64,000 nt of DNA from assembly GCA_023376005.1 (NCBI GenBank), contig CM042148.1, positions 76,206,571 to 76,270,570 on the forward strand, in the 5' to 3' direction. Source of the DNA: Doryteuthis pealeii. Lineage: Eukaryota > Mollusca > Cephalopoda > Myopsida > Loliginidae. Below the pieces are notes generated by a model, which made no database searches, was not told the origin of the DNA, and saw nothing but the letters and a program-made list of their open reading frames with translations. The position numbers and the translations under genes were made by a program. Positions 12,601 to 24,375 of the stretch are shown in pieces (positions within the stretch are counted from its first letter, which is position 1; each line of letters begins with the position of its first letter).

Positions 12601-15600
12601 CTTTTGCACAAGGGAAATAATGTTTTAAGCCTTCCAAATATCATTGATATAAAATTGCAAATCAAACAATGACAAAAAGTAAACTGGAAACAGAGGAGAA
12701 TTTTAACCAATGATAGCATTTTAGACACAGTCCCTACTGGAAGCCAAGAATGTCATTTAAAGTCAGCCTTGGCTGGGAGCTACACATAATCCCTTGGTTA
12801 ACCAAAGCTAGTCCATGGGTCATATGTTAGACAATATTCACCTCAATAGACTAGTTCTTCAGAACTACTCTTTCCACATTGTTTTCTTCAAAAATCAAAA
12901 GACTTATAAAAATGGTATTAAGAAGCTTCAGAAAATGGGGGGGAGGGGTATTGATAATAATGGAATCTATGATAATGAATACATTCTAATTAAATATTAT
13001 TTTTATTCCATATATTTTCTGATGCTAAATTTGGATTTATATGATGATGCGTATCAACTAAGATATTAACCAACCCAAATCAAGTGAAAACAACTGAATT
13101 AAAAAGAAAAAAGTGAATTACCCTGTCACAAGTGAAGAGTGAACAATTTAACATGAAAACCTGTTCTTTTGTTTTAGTTTCTCAGAGATGAAATTGAAAA
13201 ACAAGGAATTAGATACAATAGTGAATAGGAAAATTTGTGAGGACAAAGCAGAAATTTCAAAATGATCACTTATGTAATTAATACTAGTAGCAGGACCTGT
13301 AGATATATCACAGTATGATGATTTAATTATTATGTTTTATGTTTACTTAAGAGCTATTGCATTATAGTTCAATATGTAAAAAGTATAATCTTGATTTAAC
13401 TCACTTTTTTCTTTCTTTTCATTATGTTCGATTGAAACAGATTAGCGTTATCACTTTCACATGCGCACCCCCTCTATCTATTTTTCCCCTACTCTTTCTT
13501 TCTAATATTTTTTCTGTCCTTTTCTTCCATTTCTTATAATAAAAACAGAATGGTCCATTATTTAGTTGAGATGACAACACTTATAAGAAATAAGTTGGTG
13601 GATAAGCAACACCAGATAATCAGGATTTGCATTTCATCTTGGATTATTTGGATGGTCTCATTTTAAACAAAGGATGTTGCAAGATAACATTCATACAATT
13701 AAGGAAGATGAGTATTGATATATAGATTTGTGAAAAATAGGTAAAACCATTAAAAAACAAAAAAACAAAAAAAACAAACAAAAAAAAAACAAAACAAAAA
13801 AACAACAGGAATTAAAATCATTTGTCTGAATTTTTGAGATGATGTTTGGTAATTTGTATTTAGATCTTTGGGACAGTTATCCTCATCTTTTTATTGCTAT
13901 ATACACGTTTTGATAGATGTACCCTCCAGCCTTCTTCAGGAAATTTTGTTGAACTTGATAGCATTCCAGTAGGACACCTGGTGAAATGGATGTAGTGACA
14001 ATCATCTGGAGGTTGCAGGTTTAATCCTGACTACAGATGAAAATAACAGAATACTTAACATAGCTAAACACTTATATCTGGTCATGGTTTATGAGAACAA
14101 TCTACCTCAAAGGATTAAATAAAGGGTTCACTTTGAAATTCCCCAAGTTTGACAAGACACACCTGAAGAAGGCCAGTGTATATAGCAATAAAGACTACAG
14201 TTTCCTTCAACTACACTGGTTGCTAGAACCCAGTCTGCCCTATTATTTACACATAGTTGGAAGGAGAACAGATGGATTCATGCCATTCTCAAGGGTATTA
14301 GTAAGAAGTGAAATGCTAATATTTATCGAGGATTTGAACTTCAATGATACAAGATTTTCTACAATGATAACCATTATGCTAAGTGTGCCTCTAAAATGGT
14401 ATCATCTAAATCACTGCACATCAATTTAGTAGCTAATTTTCTAGAATGTTTGTCATAATAATAATAATAATAATGATCCCTCATCCTCATATCTATAACC
14501 TTATTAAGTTGTTGGGGTGCCATGTAGAATAAATTTCCTTCATCTCCTCTTGAAATATAATAATAAATAAATAAAGGCTGTACAAAAATAAAGCTTTCAG
14601 TTCTACAGAAATTACCAAAAGTAATTATTTTAAAATACCAGCTAAATGACATACATTATTCTGTGCTGTTAGGCTGGGTAACTTCAGATAGTTTAACCAA
14701 GACGGTCTACGAAAACAGTAAATGATAAAGGAAAAAACTGAAGACGATGGAATGAATTAGAACAATAAATATATGTATTGATGAACACAAATGAACAAGT
14801 TTACAAAATAATACAAAAGAAAAAGTTCAAATTCCTTAACAGATCGTAAATAAGAGGGTAAAAAGAGGTTCAGCTATGGAGAGATCGGAGTTGCGTCTTT
14901 TCTGTGTGCCCGTTGTTAAAGATATTTTCAATTGATCCAAAGACGCGGCAAAGGGACGCAGTGTTCACACGACTTGTGCGCGTGTACAGCCATATGTCCG
15001 ACCCAATTAAACAAGTCAGTTACCAACAACAGAAAAAGGGTTTACAATGTGTAAATATGTAGGTATGTGTTAATGTATGGATGTGAATGGTAGTGGCATA
15101 ATATAATAGGTAAAGCAGTAGTATAGCTGAAACAGCCATGAAATAAGGATAGAATTTAATACTTTAACCATAAAATGATTTTTAATGCAAGAAACCTGGG
15201 GGCCTTTAGATTTGAGGTGGCAACTGCTGCAGGTTTTTCTCAGACAACAATAGCAAGCATATGTAAATTGCAGAGAGACATCATAGACACATGAAAAATA
15301 TGGATCCCCCCCCCCCAAGGTAATACAAGAATAGACTGACAAGAATGGTCACCACTACCTCCTCATACTTAAAACAAAGAGGAAACCCTACATTCAATCA
15401 AATGTTAGTACAATGCCAATGTCGCCTAATCCATCAGTCAATGCAATATAAAACATAATATTACAACCCATAGGGGTTTTGTAGTCATCAATCAACAAGG
15501 GTACCATTACTGATATCATAAAAGACTTGTATCATGTTGTCTGGTAAGACAGTCAAGTTATGAATATATGAAGTTATAGCCTGTGAATAATGTTTTAAAA

Positions 15601-16790
15601 GCTCTGTAATGGTGTGGGGATATGTTCTGTTGGATTTTACAGCATGTCAACCCTTGTTGGGTTATTTTATGCTGAAGATGTATGGTATTCAAATTTTTCT
15701 TTCTTCAAACTCATTTTTTCTATTTAACCCATAGATAAAACCTTAACAAGTACTACCACTCTGGGTCAGAGTGGACCTGGGAGTAATGACGATGAAGAGG
15801 TACTCTACACTCCCCAGAGCTCCAAAATTGGAACTTCACAATTAGATGCCGTTTGACATAATACTCAGGACACTAAGACCCTCAGCCACTGCCTTCTAGC
15901 ATATACATGATAAAAAGGGTTGGGGTTTTGCCATAAGGGCAATAAGGTCGGGACAAGGAATCATTAGTGAAACTGTAGCCTGTCTTGATAGGTGGGACAT
16001 ACACAGATAATGAGGCAGATCATTTATACCCCTCCCCACACACACCATTAAGGCTCTCCAGGTTTTTCAGTTGTGATGGTTTAAGCAAGATAATGCAACC
16101 AACCACCGACATGAAACTGATTCCAGAGAAACCCAGTTAACTTCCATTAACCCCTTTAATCATAAGATTCAAACCTATTGAATATGTATGAGAGACATAC
16201 TGTAAACCTCACTAAATAACTTGTATATTCATTTACCTAACCCCCCTGTATGAGTAGGATATGGCACAAGGTCAATTTATTAAGCAGAGTTTAGCAGATT
16301 TTGAATTCAGAGTTTTCCTTCTCCAAGACTGGTTGCCATACCAAGTTTAAAGAGCCCAGTCTGCCCTTGTAGTTCCACTTAACAAAAATAAGTCTGTTAT
16401 AGACACTGCTTGAATGTGCTTGATATTTATACTCTATGCCACATCTCTGACATATTCAGACATAAGAAGCAGATACACACTATTAGGCAGCTATCTCTAA
16501 TATTATGACATTTCAGTTTAGTGATTACATATTTTAATACAGCAAAATAAAAATATTTATAAAAAATGATTTAAGGTTATAATTATTGTATATAAACAAT
16601 ATTTAGAATAAAAATCACTCTTCAAAATATGTCATTGTCTAAGATTTAGTATAATTCCTAGTATGATTAATGGAATTTTTTTTTTTTAACTGGTTCCACA
16701 ATTCCACTTGTTTTTAGAAAAGTTAGTTTGAGATCAGTACATCTTTAAAGTCATTGCTAGCCCCTTTTGAAAACAATTCTCTTGTGTGTA

Positions 16791-16826
<36 letters not shown>

Positions 16827-19800
16827 CACACACCTTTATTAAATAAAAAATTTGGTTAGATTAATTAATTACCTGATCAATAACAATAGTTTTAATGAAA
16901 ATCACTATGAAGATGCTCGCGAACGCGTAATGAGATTCATGCAATATTCCCATAACACAGTTTTAAAAAACTGTTCACCATTATTCATTTGTATATTTGA
17001 TTGTACGATATACTGAATTTACTTTGTGGGGCCTCACATCAGTGAGGGGAGCTGGTGTGCAAATAAAACCGTTGAGAGGAAGGCCCGAAACTGCACATTC
17101 TCTCCAGATGACCCCAAAACCAAATACATAACAAACCGAAAAACAAACATAACAATCATGGAATTGAACTTCTCGTTTGTTTTGCTAATGGGTTGAGGAG
17201 CAGTCTACAGTCCACTCGCTTTCTGGTGAGTTTCAGTTACTCATCAAGTAACTTCCTTCTTGATCACTAATAATAGAGAACTAATTTTTAATAACTTTAT
17301 AGTAAAGTAATTTTAATTCTTTGGCTTTTATTTTCTGGGCACAAATCAATCAGTCAAAAGTGAACACACAGTGTATGTCTGTCTGTGGAGTGACCTATTG
17401 TTGGTATCAACTGAACATTGAGGGAGTCTATCCATTTTTCGCCAGCACTAGACCAGGAAGATTGTTTTGTCACACATACCGTCAGCTCCCAGATGCTTTA
17501 CTGCACAGATCAGATTACCCAAGCTGAGTTTGCTAGGACCAGTATTGACCCTGGAATCTTGCGATTCCTAGGCGAATACTCTATTGACTGAGCTAATCCA
17601 GTCCCTTGCAGTGTAAACAGAACATATTTATTACAAAATCTGACCTTGGGTACAGGTTTTGTTTTGTTTTAGAATAAAGAGCTACGTTATTTGAGTTATA
17701 TCAATAATGTCGTTTTTACATTTTAAACAAATTTCCAATTCCATACGCCCTATTTTAATTCATGTTGTTCTGATCACACATCTTCATAACGCAAATAATA
17801 TACACATGTATAGAATTTCTGTGAAAATGATCCAAAAAGAAACTATAAAACCTAAGGGGTACTATCATTTATCATTTTTACAAGGGTCAGGTATTAACTG
17901 ATATTTGTTGCCAATATGTTCATCACATAAGATGATGAAAACATTTTTGTTTAATGCTTATATCAGCTGTGAACTTATTGGCCTCACATATCAGTAGTGA
18001 CATATTTTAAATTAATGATTTTTTTCTAGAATAAATATTTTTGGAAATATGTCCTGAAAATTTTTAACTAGTTAGTTGATATGATATATAATATTAAATA
18101 AAATATATTTCGGATGCTTTTTTTTTTTTTTTTTTTTTGATGCAACATTTTGAAATAATTCCTAAGTAGGTAAGGTGCCCCTTTTTTAGTTTAAATATTC
18201 TCAAAATATGAGAAAAGGTAGAAAATAATATATTTTTTCAATGAGCATTTTTTTCTATACTCCTCAACTTTTATAACAAATCCGGGAATATGCTCTAGGA
18301 ATTTTTCAGCTAGTTAGTTAGTCGGTATAATTTTACTTTTTCCTAGTGTAACATTTTAAGGTAAATCTAAAAGAGGTAAGTGCGACATTTTTCCTTTCAA
18401 ATTATTTAAATATGATTAGAATATGAACAAGGTAAAAAAAAATAACAAAAAAAAAAAACAAGAAAAAACAAAGAAAAAAAAATATAGATAATTCAGTTGT
18501 AGGGCAAAATATCCCGTACTTAGAAAAATTGAAAAATGATGAATTTTACAGAATTTTCCTAGATCCGCTTTCTTCTTGTAAAATGGATAACACTATTCTG
18601 GTTCAACCAGAGACCAATAATAAAAATTTGGTATCCGGGATCGTCATCTTCCTACTACAGATATCAACTCGTTGTATTAAGAGTAGTTATATGCCACGTA
18701 TACGGGGGTGACACAAGGTCTTTTTAATGTGGGACCACCCACGAACCGAAGCTCATGGAATGGTGGGTACACAAAATGTGTACATCCCATCGGCATTCAC
18801 CCTCAAGGGGGCGCCTCAGGCACTGGGCAATTAACCAAGCCTGTCTCTTTATATCAAGAGGGCAAGTGTTGTCTAGAGGGGGATAGCCACCTGGGGGTGG
18901 GGATAGCCCCCTGGGATCTATGCCGTTAATTACTTAACCGGTAAAGGGCCGAAGCCATTGGACCATCGCCTCGAGGGTAGTATAGTTGATTGATTTCAAC
19001 ATGTCAACTCATCTGATGTCTCGATGTTAGGTAACTGCGTACATTGTATGGTTGTATTTACATTTTTATGTAGTTTCTTAAGAATTTATTTATATTTTTA
19101 AATTTCAAAACATCAAAATCCTCTGGGATCGTTTTCTAATAATTACGTTGTATGCATGATATTCATGTTTACAGTTTTTGCCACCATTTCTCTCAAAAGA
19201 CAAAATATCATCCGTCGACATTTTCAAGTAAATCCTTCATATTGTTTACGTTGGAAATAAATAAATAGCTTAATTTTTAGCATAGTTGGGTCAGGGGCAT
19301 GTGACCAGACAATTTTTTGCTACCACCCACCACGTGGCCTTGAATAATTAACTATTAATGTCTGCCGTAAAGAGAAAAATCCAAACAAACTAAATTTTCG
19401 GTAATTTATGAAGAGTGCATCGCGGTGACTTAAATAACGACCCAGCTCAGTCTATTCAAAACTATCCATCTTCATATCTATCTATCTCAATTGTTCATAT
19501 TTATCTATATTACTTTAGATACTAAGATTTGTTTTTTTATTCATGTTTGTTTAATGTCTTGTTTTTAGTTAAAATATACAAGAATTACGAAAAAAAAATT
19601 GCGACCCCCCCCCCAATACATTTACTTGTCGAAAATATCTATCTCCATTTGTTCATAACTATCTATATTATTTTGTTTGTTTATCCATCTATCTCAGTCT
19701 ATTCCAAACTATATATCCATCTTCATATCTAAACAAGAATTACGACAAATTACGAGAAATAAACAAGAATTACGACGAGCTAGGGTTGTTATTTTGATAG

Positions 19801-20330
19801 TCACCGGGTAGCAATTTTTGAGGCAGGAGACCGGGACGCACTTCCTCATAAATTACCAAATTTTCCTCAAGATACTTTAAGAGAATAAAACACGAAAACT
19901 TTGAGGATAAATTAATAATGGAAGATTAGTTAAGTAGGAACGGTTTTTAAATCCATGAAACACGTTCTACCAACATTTTTTTCGTTTAGTTGGTTTAAAA
20001 AATATGAAGTATTTAAGGGCACGTTTTATAGAGAAAAAACAAAACAACATCATCTGAGGTTCTAAACTCTTATTTTATTACTTAATTAATTATTATAAAT
20101 TAATTAATTTACTTGATTAATAAAATCAGAGGAAAAGAGTACGCACACATTTTTTACGAAAATTGTTCAAAACAAAACCTTTTTCATCCATTACTTACCT
20201 GAAGATGCGGGAACTGTTTTCTTAAAACCCGGCTTTTAAATTCTCTTACAGTTAATGGGAATTCGCCATCATAAACGACAGATCTCCTAAGTCCAGAAAT
20301 ATTAATGTCCGCTAAACAAAAATTATTCAT
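6395..20330 (-). CDS. SDE2: SDE2, telomere-maintenance/replication-stress and splicing regulator (complete, six exons)
   Basis: Six minus-strand exons (20199-20330, 10026-10146, 9636-9917, 7881-7983, 7050-7452, 6395-6619) join in frame to 422 codons including the stop, close to the roughly 450 of human SDE2. Residues 1-82 form the ubiquitin-like domain, ending LPRLIGG followed by KGG, the site where the UBL is removed in this family. Then comes the SDE2 signature [20 protein letters not shown] and [12 protein letters not shown], a charged coiled-coil stretch, a basic KKRK patch (nuclear localisation), a Ser/acidic low-complexity region with EPEPEPEP, and a C-terminal SAP domain ([36 protein letters not shown]). 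In the family, the processed protein acts in PCNA-linked replication-stress response and in splicing. Start chosen at MNNF (20330) because it aligns with the UBL start; an in-frame upstream ATG-type extension to 20417 is possible. Intron 1 is about 10 kb. Identity is very secure. Confidence 0.97.
7050..7452 (-). CDS. SDE2: SDE2 exon 5 (acidic/serine-rich linker)
   Basis: Low-complexity region rich in Ser, Asp and Glu, including [12 protein letters not shown] and EPEPEPEP. It ends ...ITEENIQ with donor GTAAAA. Confidence 0.88.
7523..7870 (+). repeat. Dispersed repeat R6 copy (SDE2 intron 4)
   Basis: Similar along its length to 48358-48812 and 61533-62014. Shared blocks are an ATGAGACYGTCCAAA segment, an AAGCGATA..TTAATYTGTTTCAA segment, and a terminal ACTGTGGTATATCCACCAGGT. 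Part of it abuts SDE2 exon 4. Confidence 0.7.
7881..7983 (-). CDS. SDE2: SDE2 exon 4 (basic patch)
   Basis: Encodes [12 protein letters not shown]...[20 protein letters not shown] is a likely nuclear localisation signal. Donor GTAAGT. Confidence 0.88.
8112..8353 (-). mobile_element. tRNA-derived SINE, family B (SDE2 intron 3)
   Basis: Minus-sense SINE. Its tRNA-like head is at the right (GGTGTAATGGTTA-like A box, GAGTTCAAATC-like B box) and its body carries CCAGTCT..TATTTACCCATAGCTGG. Degenerate. Confidence 0.7.
8354..9635. other. SDE2 intron 3, remainder
   Basis: AT-rich intronic DNA; I recognise no gene or repeat family in it. Confidence 0.5.
9636..9917 (-). CDS. SDE2: SDE2 exon 3 (SDE2 core domain and coiled coil)
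   Basis: The most conserved exon. It encodes [20 protein letters not shown] and [10 protein letters not shown], followed by an Arg/Glu/Lys-rich helix. Donor GTAAGT. Confidence 0.95.
10026..10146 (-). CDS. SDE2: SDE2 exon 2 (end of UBL and GG-KGG site)
   Basis: Encodes [10 protein letters not shown] through [12 protein letters not shown]; the final glycine codon of GGKGG is split by the intron. Acceptor TTTTGTAG, donor GTAAGA. Confidence 0.93.
10273..10755 (+). mobile_element. Decayed non-autonomous Helitron (family Hel1), 3' terminus lost
   Basis: Starts A|TCTTATAATGGAGATTAT and keeps TAACCGAAACTATGTCATGA, as in the intact copies at 26031, 50499 and 60355. The terminal hairpin and CTAG end are gone beyond ACTTAAATACTTT. 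Sits in SDE2 intron 1. Confidence 0.65.
10760..13291. other. SDE2 intron 1, first stretch
   Basis: AT-rich DNA with homopolymer runs (poly-T at 11095-11119). An R5 scrap lies at about 11400-11500. No exon-like signal seen. Confidence 0.45.
13292..13692 (-). repeat. Dispersed repeat R6 copy
   Basis: Reverse-complement copy of the R6 family: begins at the ACCTGT..ATATATCACAGTATGATG end and runs to a GGTCTCATTTT segment. Confidence 0.65.
13866..13950 (-). repeat. Repeat R8 tail fragment
   Basis: On the minus strand reads CCTGAAGAAGGCTGGAGGG..AAAACGTGTATATAGCAATAAA, matching the tails at 36432-36570 and 56900-57130. The style resembles 3' ends of Penelope-like or similar retroelements, but no ORF supports a class. 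Confidence 0.45.
14200..14392 (-). mobile_element. tRNA-derived SINE, family B, degenerate
   Basis: Shows the B-family body (CCAGTCTGCCCTATTATTTA, AAGGGTATTAGT) and decayed head (GGATTTGAACTTCAA, ATAACCATTATGC). A second, head-like fragment in + orientation lies near 13980-14030. Confidence 0.55.
14393..15644. other. SDE2 intron 1, middle
   Basis: No gene or clear repeat family; only simple AT-rich stretches and a C run at 15307-15316. Confidence 0.4.
15645..15972 (-). mobile_element. Repeat family R4 copy
   Basis: Minus-sense. The 3' tail reads ATAAAATAACCCAACAAGGG...ATGCTGTAAAATCCAAC, and the body has CTCCCAGGTCCACTCTGACC and TCTATGGGTTAAATAG. Well matched by 29210-29640 and 30121-30465. 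Confidence 0.75.
16233..16372 (-). mobile_element. SINE family B, 3' half only
   Basis: Contains the tail region (GAGTAGGATATGGCACAAGG) and the body (TTCAGAGTTTTCCTTCTCC); the tRNA-like head is missing. Confidence 0.65.
16783..16832. repeat. Compound (TG)n(TA)n(CA)n microsatellite
   Basis: TG run, then TA run, then CA; self-complementary at its ends. Confidence 0.9.
17384..17606 (-). mobile_element. tRNA-derived SINE, family A
   Basis: On the minus strand begins GGGACTGGATTAGCTCAGTC (A box), then a GGAATCGCAAGATTCC-like stem and a B-box region (decayed), then body GATCTGTGCAGTAAAGC and ACAATCTTCCTGGTC. Confidence 0.7.
17607..18690. other. SDE2 intron 1, no feature recognised
   Basis: AT-rich; poly-T at 18119-18139 and A-rich runs near 18440-18482. 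Confidence 0.4.
18691..18975 (+). repeat. GC-rich dispersed repeat R7, copy 1
   Basis: About 285 bp, unusually GC-rich for the window. Matches 58951-59215 (same strand) and 33075-33268 (opposite) through GGGACCACCCACGAA, CACCCTCAAGGGGG, GCGCCTCAGGCAC and GGGCCGAAGCCA. Likely a SINE-like element of unknown origin. Confidence 0.7.
18976..20198. other. SDE2 intron 1, 5' end
   Basis: AT-rich with degenerate ATCTATCT runs (19470-19700). No gene seen. The first 1 kb of an intron can hold enhancers, but no site stands out. Confidence 0.4.
20199..20330 (-). CDS. SDE2: SDE2 exon 1 (first half of UBL)
   Basis: 44 codons from ATG (20328-20330) to ...FPHLQ, with donor GTAAGT. Phase 0. Confidence 0.88.
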
Positions 20331-20424
20331 TGTGTTGCAGTAATCAAAAATATTAGTCACAAATTCAATCCCAAAACACAGTAAACTTCGGCAAATGGCG
20401 ACCACGCCAGAAATCAATTAGGGA

Positions 20425-20456
20425 GCATGCGCAAACAATCATATTTTTTAGCCAAT
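20425..20456 (-). promoter_or_regulatory. Probable SDE2 promoter elements (NRF-1-like site, CCAAT box)
   Basis: GCATGCGCA at 20425-20433 resembles an NRF-1 half site, and CCAAT at 20452-20456 lies just beyond, both 95-125 bases upstream of the SDE2 ATG. No TATA box is obvious, as usual for housekeeping genes. Confidence 0.45.
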
Positions 20457-21699
20457 CAAAATTAGAGACTGCATTCACTGTTCAACTATTACATCCGGTT
20501 GTGTATCATTGCTTAGCAACAGTATCTCTAACAGTTTACGATTTTTAAAATAATGGTTTAAAGTTAATAAATAATAAAAATTAAAGAAATGAATTCGGAT
20601 CGAAGTTGAAATTTTATTTGTATTAAATTAGAGGATGTTGAAATTTATTTTAAGGGTGATATTTTACGATACAAAGTTCAAAATGCACGAAATAAGCTAA
20701 AAAGTGCTATTATTTGTCGAGTTCAAGGAAAAAGTATCTGAGAGTTATCTCCCTTTACACTGCAAAAATTTCTTAATATCGTCGGGTGGTTCTGCCGACC
20801 TGATTCCTTAATATCTGTATCTCAAGCAGTACTAATATGAGATGGGATTAAGGGCTTGCCTATTTTTACTATGGAACCGAGCAATTTTGTATATATCTTG
20901 TGACTGCTCCCCACCGGACTTTTGAGTCATTTCCCCTTGATGAGACACATACGATTATTTCGTTGGCTCTCTATTAAGGTTGATGGTAAGTTAAACTACC
21001 CAAAAATCGTCTGCTATCGTTAGATTTTTTTTAACGAATTAAAATAAATTAAATCGATTATTTAAGGTCAAACTTTTGTCTAAATCGATAAGTAGTAACA
21101 TAATGACCATCAGTAAAAAAGCAAAAAAATAATACACATTTAATTCATTTTTTAATACATTTAAAATGATTTTTTCGGTCAATTTCGATCGCTTTCGTTC
21201 TTAGACGCTGGTTTAAAATTGCTTAAAATTAATTGTTTACAAATTTAATGTAACATTCGCGATTGCAAAAATTTTTACAAAAAATCAGGTAATTATCCGA
21301 TTTTAATTAAATCTTCAGTATTGATTTATCAATTAATGAATTTTATAATGCATCAGTTATTTTATTTCGAAACTTTAATTGAGTATTTTTGCTATGAAAA
21401 ATGAATAGATAAAATCCATTTAAAATATGAAAAGCCTGATGTTAAGTTTAAAATGTTATATTTTTAGATTCTAGAAATAAATATCTATTTAATGCAAATA
21501 CAATGCAGGTACAAAAAGTAATAAGTTTTGAAGAAAAAATCTATTGAAAATTTAGCCCCCACCCCTTTTTAAGCAGAAAAAATATCGATGTAAATTTTTT
21601 TTCTTTTATAAGATAATAGCTAATTAAATAATTATCAAAATGAGTAAAAAAGAAATCTCCAAAAATTTAAAAAAAAACAAAATTTTTAACATTTTATTT
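20457..21699. other. Upstream of SDE2, no gene recognised
   Basis: AT-rich DNA. No divergent gene is apparent. A reversed R5 scrap sits at about 21270-21370. Confidence 0.4.
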
Positions 21700-21962
21700 T
21701 CCGATTTTTCTATTCATAACTTCGGTCTTTTATCTCTTTATTTATACTGTAATTAGTACAGAAAATGACCAACTCGCAAAAATGTTATGCCCCCAAAATA
21801 AGGAGGTGGGGTCAAAATTAAGTGACCTGAAAAAAATCAGAAAGTTTTGAAATAAAATAAATAATGCATTATAAAGTTCATTCATTGATAAATCAATACT
21901 GAAAATTTCATTAAAATCCGATACTTCCTTGATTTTTGGTAAATTATTTTCTGTAGGGGGGT
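21700..21962 (+). repeat. Dispersed repeat R5, copy 2
   Basis: Near-collinear with 5805-6072, ending at the same CTGATTTTTGGTAAATTATT plus G run. Confidence 0.75.
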
Positions 21963-22649
21963 GGACTAAATTCATTTTGTCAAAAATAGATTTTATGTCA
22001 ATTTTGGGTATCCTATGGGTATATGTATGGACAAATTCACGCACCTGTAAATAGTGGTATCCATGGTTTTTTTTAATCAAGAAAAATAGACTGATAATCC
22101 GATTTTAATAAAATTTTCGATATATGGAATAATAAAAAAAGAGCTTTTATTTTAAATAAATGTTTACTCTTAATTAAAATAGCTAAGTATTTTTGTTAAT
22201 TTTTGTTTCGCACATTGACCGCTCATATAGTAAACAATAAGTTTCTTCGTATTTTTTTTTTTTTTTTTTTTTTCTGAAAATGAAATTTACATTTTTGGAA
22301 AGAGAATTTAATGATGGAACATATGTAAAAAGAAAAATCGATGTTTTGATAAAGGCGGTAGAAGAACGTTTATTTTGAAACGAATGTGATATTGAAAGAT
22401 AAACTTATCAACTTTTATTTTTTATTCTAAAGATGTTTTGAAATTTATAAATGTAAAATAAATTCTCCAATTCCCTTTCGGACAAAGGCGTATTTATTTA
22501 ATTACAGAAAAGATAGAATAAAAAATATATGCCTAAAAATAATGAGATATCATTTAAATTGTCTCTATGAAAAAAAAAAAAAAATTGAAAATAATTTTAA
22601 AGTAAAAATGGTTGTCTTTTTTTGTAGGTAGCCATACTCGTTTGTAGAG

Positions 22650-23105
22650 GGACTTGGTAATTTTCACTTTTAGTTGTTAAAATTCCTAGCATAAAATTGT
22701 GCGTGTGCATTATCTGAAATGAACTTAATTGTTATTAAGAACACATTTTATGATATTTTTGTGTTAAAGCATGCAGTTGTATTGTTTTCGAAACGATTCT
22801 AAGATTTGTATATTTCGCACAGACACATTCAAAATGGCTACCGTCTTGTTTCAAAGTGAAAATCAGTTGGCTAAATTCCTAACATAAAATTATCTGAAAT
22901 GAACTTAATTGTTATTAAGAACACATTTTATGATAATTTTGTGTTAAAGCATAAGTTTTTGAAAAAGTTTCTAAGATTTGTTTATTTCGCACGGAGACTT
23001 TCAAAATTGCTACCAGCTTAGTTCAAAGTGAAAGTCAAGGGAGGTCACTCTAATTGCCTTATTTACAAAGAATTTTGACAACTAAAGGTGAAAAATACCA
23101 GGGAC
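22650..23105. repeat. Two-unit tandem repeat inside inverted ends (possible DNA transposon)
   Basis: Two units of about 180-200 bp share TTATCTGAAATGAACTTAAT, TTAAGAACACATTTTATGAT, GTTAAAGCAT and TATTTCGCAC. The pair is bounded by imperfect inverted ends: CTTGGTAATTTTCACTTTTA at the left and its near complement CTAAAGGTGAAAAATACCAG at the right. Confidence 0.6.
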
Positions 23106-23562
23106 ATTATGTTTAATTCACAGTACTGACGGCTAATGATGATGATTATAGTGTAAACGTGTAGTTCAAATTATTGAAACTACTGACACTGACAGAATCA
23201 GAGATGTATAAAAAAAAAGTCTCATTTTAAAATATTGTGGCAGACAGATTTGGAGTGAAGCGAAAAATAGAAAAGTTAACAAAAATTCTAAACTATTTCT
23301 GACAGAATGTTATTGTAAATAATTTAATCTTTAACATTCTAATTTTAATATTCTCAGCTTTTTTTTTTTCAATGATATTAAGTGTTTGATGCTGGGGTAC
23401 TGACTAAATGCAAATAGTAATTAGTGTTTATTCCAGATTGAAGAAAACATGTATACTATTACAATTATGGCCTGCTATAACAAATAGCGTCGCTTATATT
23501 ATTGGCGCTAAAGTGATTTAAATATGTCATCAAAGATTTCAAATTAATCAAAAAATGATTTT

Positions 23563-23604
23563 AAAACAAACAAACAAACAAACAAACGAACAAACAAACA
23601 AAAA
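23563..23604. repeat. (AAAC)n microsatellite
   Basis: About ten AAAC units with one AACG variant. Confidence 0.9.
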
Positions 23605-23694
23605 AAACAAAAAAGTTATGAGTAACAGAAATCTGTTTTTTTTTCCTTTTTTTAACACATAAACTTGTAATTTTCTTTATATTAAACGTAAAAG

Positions 23695-23697
<3 letters not shown>

Positions 23698-23766
<69 letters not shown>
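23698..23766. repeat. (AC)n(AT)n compound microsatellite
   Basis: AC run to 23729, then AT run; directly abuts the 5' end of a Helitron copy. Confidence 0.95.
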
Positions 23767-23769
<3 letters not shown>

Positions 23770-24375
23770 ATTATAATGGAGATTGTGTATTTGTTTGTCT
23801 GTAACCGAAACTAAATCATTACTCAAGTCACAATTCCCTTAGTTATTGACGTCACATTCACCATGAATTTATTTTTATTTAAACCTCAATTAATGATAAA
23901 ATTCTTATAGCTTATTAATGCTGTTGGATTAATCTACGTTCTAATAACATAAAAGTATATTTATATATTCAAGAAAATAGCGATTTACAGTGTGAACAAG
24001 AAGGCTAATTTGCATATTGATATTAATAATTTGATTTTAATAAATATATGCTTAGTATTATTGATTTCTAATTGTTTGGTTTTCTCTTAACGAATCTGAG
24101 CAAAAATCTCGGGGATAAATCTTAAAAGAAATCCATTAAAAAGGCGAAAGAACTGTAATTTTATTAAATACTTCATAATCTCACTAAATAGATAAATTAG
24201 GAAAAATGAAAGACGGGAGTTATGCAAAATGATGGAAGAGTTAGATTTAAAGCTGTTCTATTTTTCGAGTACACCCCCTCAGTTTATCATTTTCTCAATA
24301 GTTTCTAATTTGATACAATATTTTATTACATCAAAAACTAAATACTTGCACCCGGAGGGTGCATATATTTGCTAG
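23766..24375 (+). mobile_element. Non-autonomous Helitron, family Hel1 (610 bp)
   Basis: 5' end TGTTATTATAATGGAGATTG (TC mutated to TG); 3' hairpin TGCACCCGGAGGGTGCA, then TATATTTG and CTAG, followed by T. No ORF. Internal blocks match the copies at 26031 and 60355. Confidence 0.8.
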
